A DNA stretch of 64,000 nucleotides, from the NCBI GenBank assembly GCA_003615045.1, contig ML014209.1:1-64000 (forward strand), given 5' to 3'. The translations under genes and the position numbers were made by a program. The notes below the pieces were generated by a model. It searched no databases and was not told where the DNA came from. It was given only the letters and a program-made list of their open reading frames with translations. Below are positions 61,444 to 64,000 of this stretch, piece by piece. Source of the stretch: Caulochytrium protostelioides. Lineage: Eukaryota; Chytridiomycota; Caulochytriomycetes; Caulochytriales; Caulochytriaceae. How positions within the stretch are numbered: position 1 is the first letter of the stretch; each line of letters begins with the position of its first letter.

Positions 61444-62711
61444 GGTGCGTCACACACGCTGGTCGCGTTGTACGCGCGTTCACGAAAAAGAAGCGCCGGA
61501 AAGAAGCAAGGAAGCGAATGTAGCACGTGGCGTGGCGAATCGGGGTCGGCAGCCGTGCGCGTCAAAATCGTCAATCGTCAATGTCAATCGGCCGTGGTCG
61601 ATACGCGAGGCCTGGCTCGTTCAACACGTTGAGATGAACCACGTGCAGGATCAGCAACAGCAACAGCAGCAGCAGTGGCAGTGGCCGTGGCAGTGGCAGC
61701 AGTCACAGACGCAGCACGAGTATGATCAGCAGCAGCAGCAGCAGCGGCAACGGCAGCGGCAGCAGAGGCAGCGGCAGCGGCAGCGGCAGACGAGCACGGT
61801 GGACTGAGGGACCGAATGAAAAGAAAAGGGGCGGCCACGCGTCGTATCTCGGGGTCATCGGGCGTCGGTCAGCAAGGGACACGAGCATCACATCAAGCGC
61901 GGAGCGCGAGCACGGGGCTCGATGCCATCGCGCCGATGCCCACGCGCGATGGCGCACCACTGCTTTTCAGATCCTGAGGAGGCGCGCTCACTAGGCGATG
62001 CGGCGTCGCCGCGCGATGCGGCCGATCGGGCGAGGCGCCGTCTGCGGTCGCTCGGCGGTGTGCGGCGATGGCGCGCACCTGGATCGTCCATGGATCTGCC
62101 GCGGCGCGGGGTCGACGCGGACGATGGCCCCGGACCGGGAGGACCGGGAGCGACGTGGACGGCCGCCGCGCTCGAAGGGGCAGACCCCTCGTCGTCGCTC
62201 GCGTCGGCGTCGTCGTCGTCGTCGGCATCGTTGCCGTGGCCGGCGTTGCCGCAGCACGACGCCTCGCGCGGCCCTCGCGGCTCGGCCCTCCGATCATCCG
62301 GGAAAGGGCTTGGCCAGCGCGCCGATGGTCGTGGCGGTGGCGGTGGTGGCGGTGGCGAGGACAACACTCGGGAGCATGGAGGGGGCGCCTGGGGCGCCGG
62401 GTGCCCATCCATCATCACGGAAGGATGAATGCCAGAGCCCTAGCAGGATTTCGCGGCGTTCGTCGATCTCGACCCAGATGGTGGTCACCGTCTGCGGGCA
62501 CAGGCGACGACATGCCATCCCCGCCTTGGTCGCCCATTCGCTTCGAAGTTCAAGCGACGTGCTGTGATGTCGTCTCGCGGCAGGCGGTGGTCATGGCCAT
62601 CGATCGCCATGAGGCCCTCCCGGCCCACCCGCCCGGCTTCGAGGGCACCCGCGTCGGCCACCGCGGGGATGCAGAGGGGGTCATGAAGTCTGCATCATCT
62701 CATGTTACAGG
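61444..62711. other. Intergenic region, ARP2 promoter and USP14 3' side
   Basis: About 1.27 kb. It contains a CAG/CAGTGG/CAGCGG repeat tract (about 61,655-61,795). No gene is supported. Confidence 0.5.
61655..61795. repeat. CAG / CAGTGG / CAGCGG compound repeat
   Basis: A run of CAA/CAG triplets passes into CAGTGG and then CAGCGG hexamers, about 200 bp upstream of ARP2. Confidence 0.88.
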
Positions 62712-64000
62712 TTACAAGTCTTTGGCAGCATAGAGACAGATGTAGGCGGTGTGCCAGTCGCCGCCGCCCTCCAGCTTGGTGATCTCCTCTTCCGTGACCG
62801 GGCTGACCTGGTCGTCATTAAACATCCACCACGAGCCGGTATCGGCGTCCTCCGCACGCGCCGCGGAGCGAGTGGCCGACGAGGCATCGGGTTTCGGCGA
62901 CGACCGGTTCTTAACCCAGGCCATGTAGTGCCCCGAGTTGGCGCCAAGCCCCTTGTGCGTCAGCACGGCCACGAGATCGTAGATGCCGGACGGGTTGCAT
63001 CCGACATCGCGGATCACATCGTCGTCGACGCCCAGCTCGCGCAGCAGCCGCGCCTGCGCCTTGAACTGCGAGATCAGATCCGTGCCGTCCTTCGGCGCGG
63101 CCGCGGCCGCGGCTTCGGCCTCCGCCGACGCCGGACTCGCCTGCGGGTGCTCGGCCGCCGTCGCCCCCGCGGACGACGAGGACGACGACGCGTCCACCGC
63201 CGTCTCGGTGCGGGCTTTCTTCTGCTTGCGCGCCTCGGCGGCAGCCTCGTCGCGCTTCTGCAGCAGCGCCTTGGCCGGCGCCAGCTTGGCGCGCAGCTCC
63301 GGCGTGCAGAGCTCCGTCATGTCCAGCACTTTGGGGAACTGGACGCGCTTCAGGATCTTGGCTTTGAGCTTTTTGTCGGCCTTCCATTGGAAGCGCACAA
63401 AGGACACTGCCAGGTATTTGGGCAAACGGTCGAGCTGCGAGGTCTTGGTGTAGCGCGCCGTGCGGCCCAGCGTCTCGGACGTCTTCTCGATCGCTTCGGT
63501 CAGCCCGGCCTTCATGTCCGCCATCATGTACGTCGACACGCCGGAACCGATGTTGACCTTCAACGACAGGAACGAGTCATACGACGTCTGGACGGGTTCC
63601 TCGGCGCTTTCGTCGCACTTCAGCTCAGCGCGGAGTCGACCTTCCATGAACTGATCGACAAAGGACGCCGACTTGTCGGTCTCGCCGTTCACCGACAGCC
63701 CGGGCACCTTCTCCTTGAGGACCTGCAGCATCTGGGTCCAGCACTCCTCGGCGTCCTGCTGCATGTAGCCGTGGGCGTCCTGCTCCGAGAACTGCGGAAA
63801 CACATCCCGCAGCATGTGCAGAAAGAGCAGGGGCGGCACGCCGGACGTCGCGCCCGCAAGCTCCTTGTAGAGGTTGGCGAGCGTACCTGTGAGGTTCGAC
63901 CGCGGGTCCTTCGAGAGCGACGCGTCGGCCTGGGTCCGCCGTAGCACCGCCGTCAGCTCCGGCATACTGCGCAAGCACTGGAGTGTAGAGTTCATGTAGC
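62712..64000 (-). CDS. USP14: Ubiquitin hydrolase USP14/Ubp6, C-terminal part (cut by window edge)
   Basis: Predicted deubiquitinase that binds the proteasome regulatory particle and trims ubiquitin chains. The visible 428 residues start Y-MNSTLQCLRSMPEL, the segment just after the catalytic Cys box in USP14 (CYMNATVQC), so the N-terminal ubiquitin-like domain and catalytic Cys lie beyond 64,000. PPLLFLHMLRDVFPQF, YMQQDAEECWTQMLQVLKEK and DRLPKYLAVSFVRFQWK follow. LDMTELCTPELRAKL is a family hallmark. The catalytic His is in GANSGHYMAW and the third residue in WWMFNDDQVSPVT. The insert between about 245 and 310 is Lys- then Ala/Ser-rich. The C-terminus is GGGDWHTAYICLYA. Stop at 62,712-62,714. 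Confidence 0.95.
   Translation of the reverse strand, partial: YMNSTLQCLRSMPELTAVLRRTQADASLSKDPRSNLTGTLANLYKELAGATSGVPPLLFLHMLRDVFPQFSEQDAHGYMQQDAEECWTQMLQVLKEKVPGLSVNGETDKSASFVDQFMEGRLRAELKCDESAEEPVQTSYDSFLSLKVNIGSGVSTYMMADMKAGLTEAIEKTSETLGRTARYTKTSQLDRLPKYLAVSFVRFQWKADKKLKAKILKRVQFPKVLDMTELCTPELRAKLAPAKALLQKRDEAAAEARKQKKARTETAVDASSSSSSAGATAAEHPQASPASAEAEAAAAAAPKDGTDLISQFKAQARLLRELGVDDDVIRDVGCNPSGIYDLVAVLTHKGLGANSGHYMAWVKNRSSPKPDASSATRSAARAEDADTGSWWMFNDDQVSPVTEEEITKLEGGGDWHTAYICLYAAKDL

Noticed and set aside
1-64000. CRISPR array
   Set aside because: No regularly spaced direct repeats with unique spacers were seen; tandem arrays here are contiguous micro- or minisatellites in a eukaryotic genome.

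Overview
The window is nuclear DNA of a GC-rich eukaryote, most likely an opisthokont protist or an early-diverging (zoosporic) fungus. The evidence is a eukaryotic tRNA-Thr with internal promoter boxes and a T-run terminator, three genes split by short GT-AG introns (218, 191 and 227 nt), Kozak-like GCCGCCATG starts, and a wholly eukaryotic gene set (HECT ligase, Arp2, TRAPP, THO, SSU processome, MICOS). The species is not identified from the sequence; the lineage guess is inference.

Layout. 0-1.1 kb: tRNA-Thr(AGT), then two decayed copies of a Fanzor (eukaryotic TnpB-like) element. 1.1-21.8 kb: a dense block with UBE3C/Hul5-type HECT ligase (-), CCDC43 (-, two exons), PSMG3 (+), KRR1 (-), MIC60 (-), NOL6/Utp22 (-), a Rossmann-fold epimerase-like protein (+) and a 1-acylglycerol-3-phosphate acyltransferase (+). 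22.9-27.9 kb: TRAPPC8 (+). 27.9-35.6 kb: a gene desert that holds two more Fanzor relics and several simple repeats. 35.7-38.9 kb: a C2H2 zinc-finger protein (+). 39.7-45.8 kb: accessory region with Fanzor relics, a 704-residue secreted/membrane protein of unknown family (-) and a duplicated tail of TRAPPC8. 47.6-64 kb: CYRI/FAM49 (+), TMEM42 (-), an SLC38/AVT-type amino-acid transporter (+), THOC1 (+), SYS1 (+, two exons), ARP2 (-, two exons) and the C-terminal part of USP14/Ubp6 (-), which runs off the right edge.

Functional themes. Three genes belong to proteasome biology (PSMG3 assembly chaperone, UBE3C/Hul5 ligase, USP14/Ubp6 deubiquitinase), two to the SSU processome (KRR1, NOL6), two to Golgi traffic (TRAPPC8, SYS1) and two to branched-actin control (ARP2, CYRI). 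They look like ordinary scattered housekeeping genes, not an operon-like system.

The most unusual content is the Fanzor-like family. At least six relics share a C-terminal RuvC-III motif (NRDLNAALNIR), a conserved short C-terminus and, directly after the stop codon, a conserved GC-rich hairpin region followed by one of two terminal motifs. That placement is where TnpB/Fanzor guide-RNA scaffolds lie. One copy carries the last 23 codons of TRAPPC8 with it, which records a duplication or transduction event. No intact copy is present in this window.
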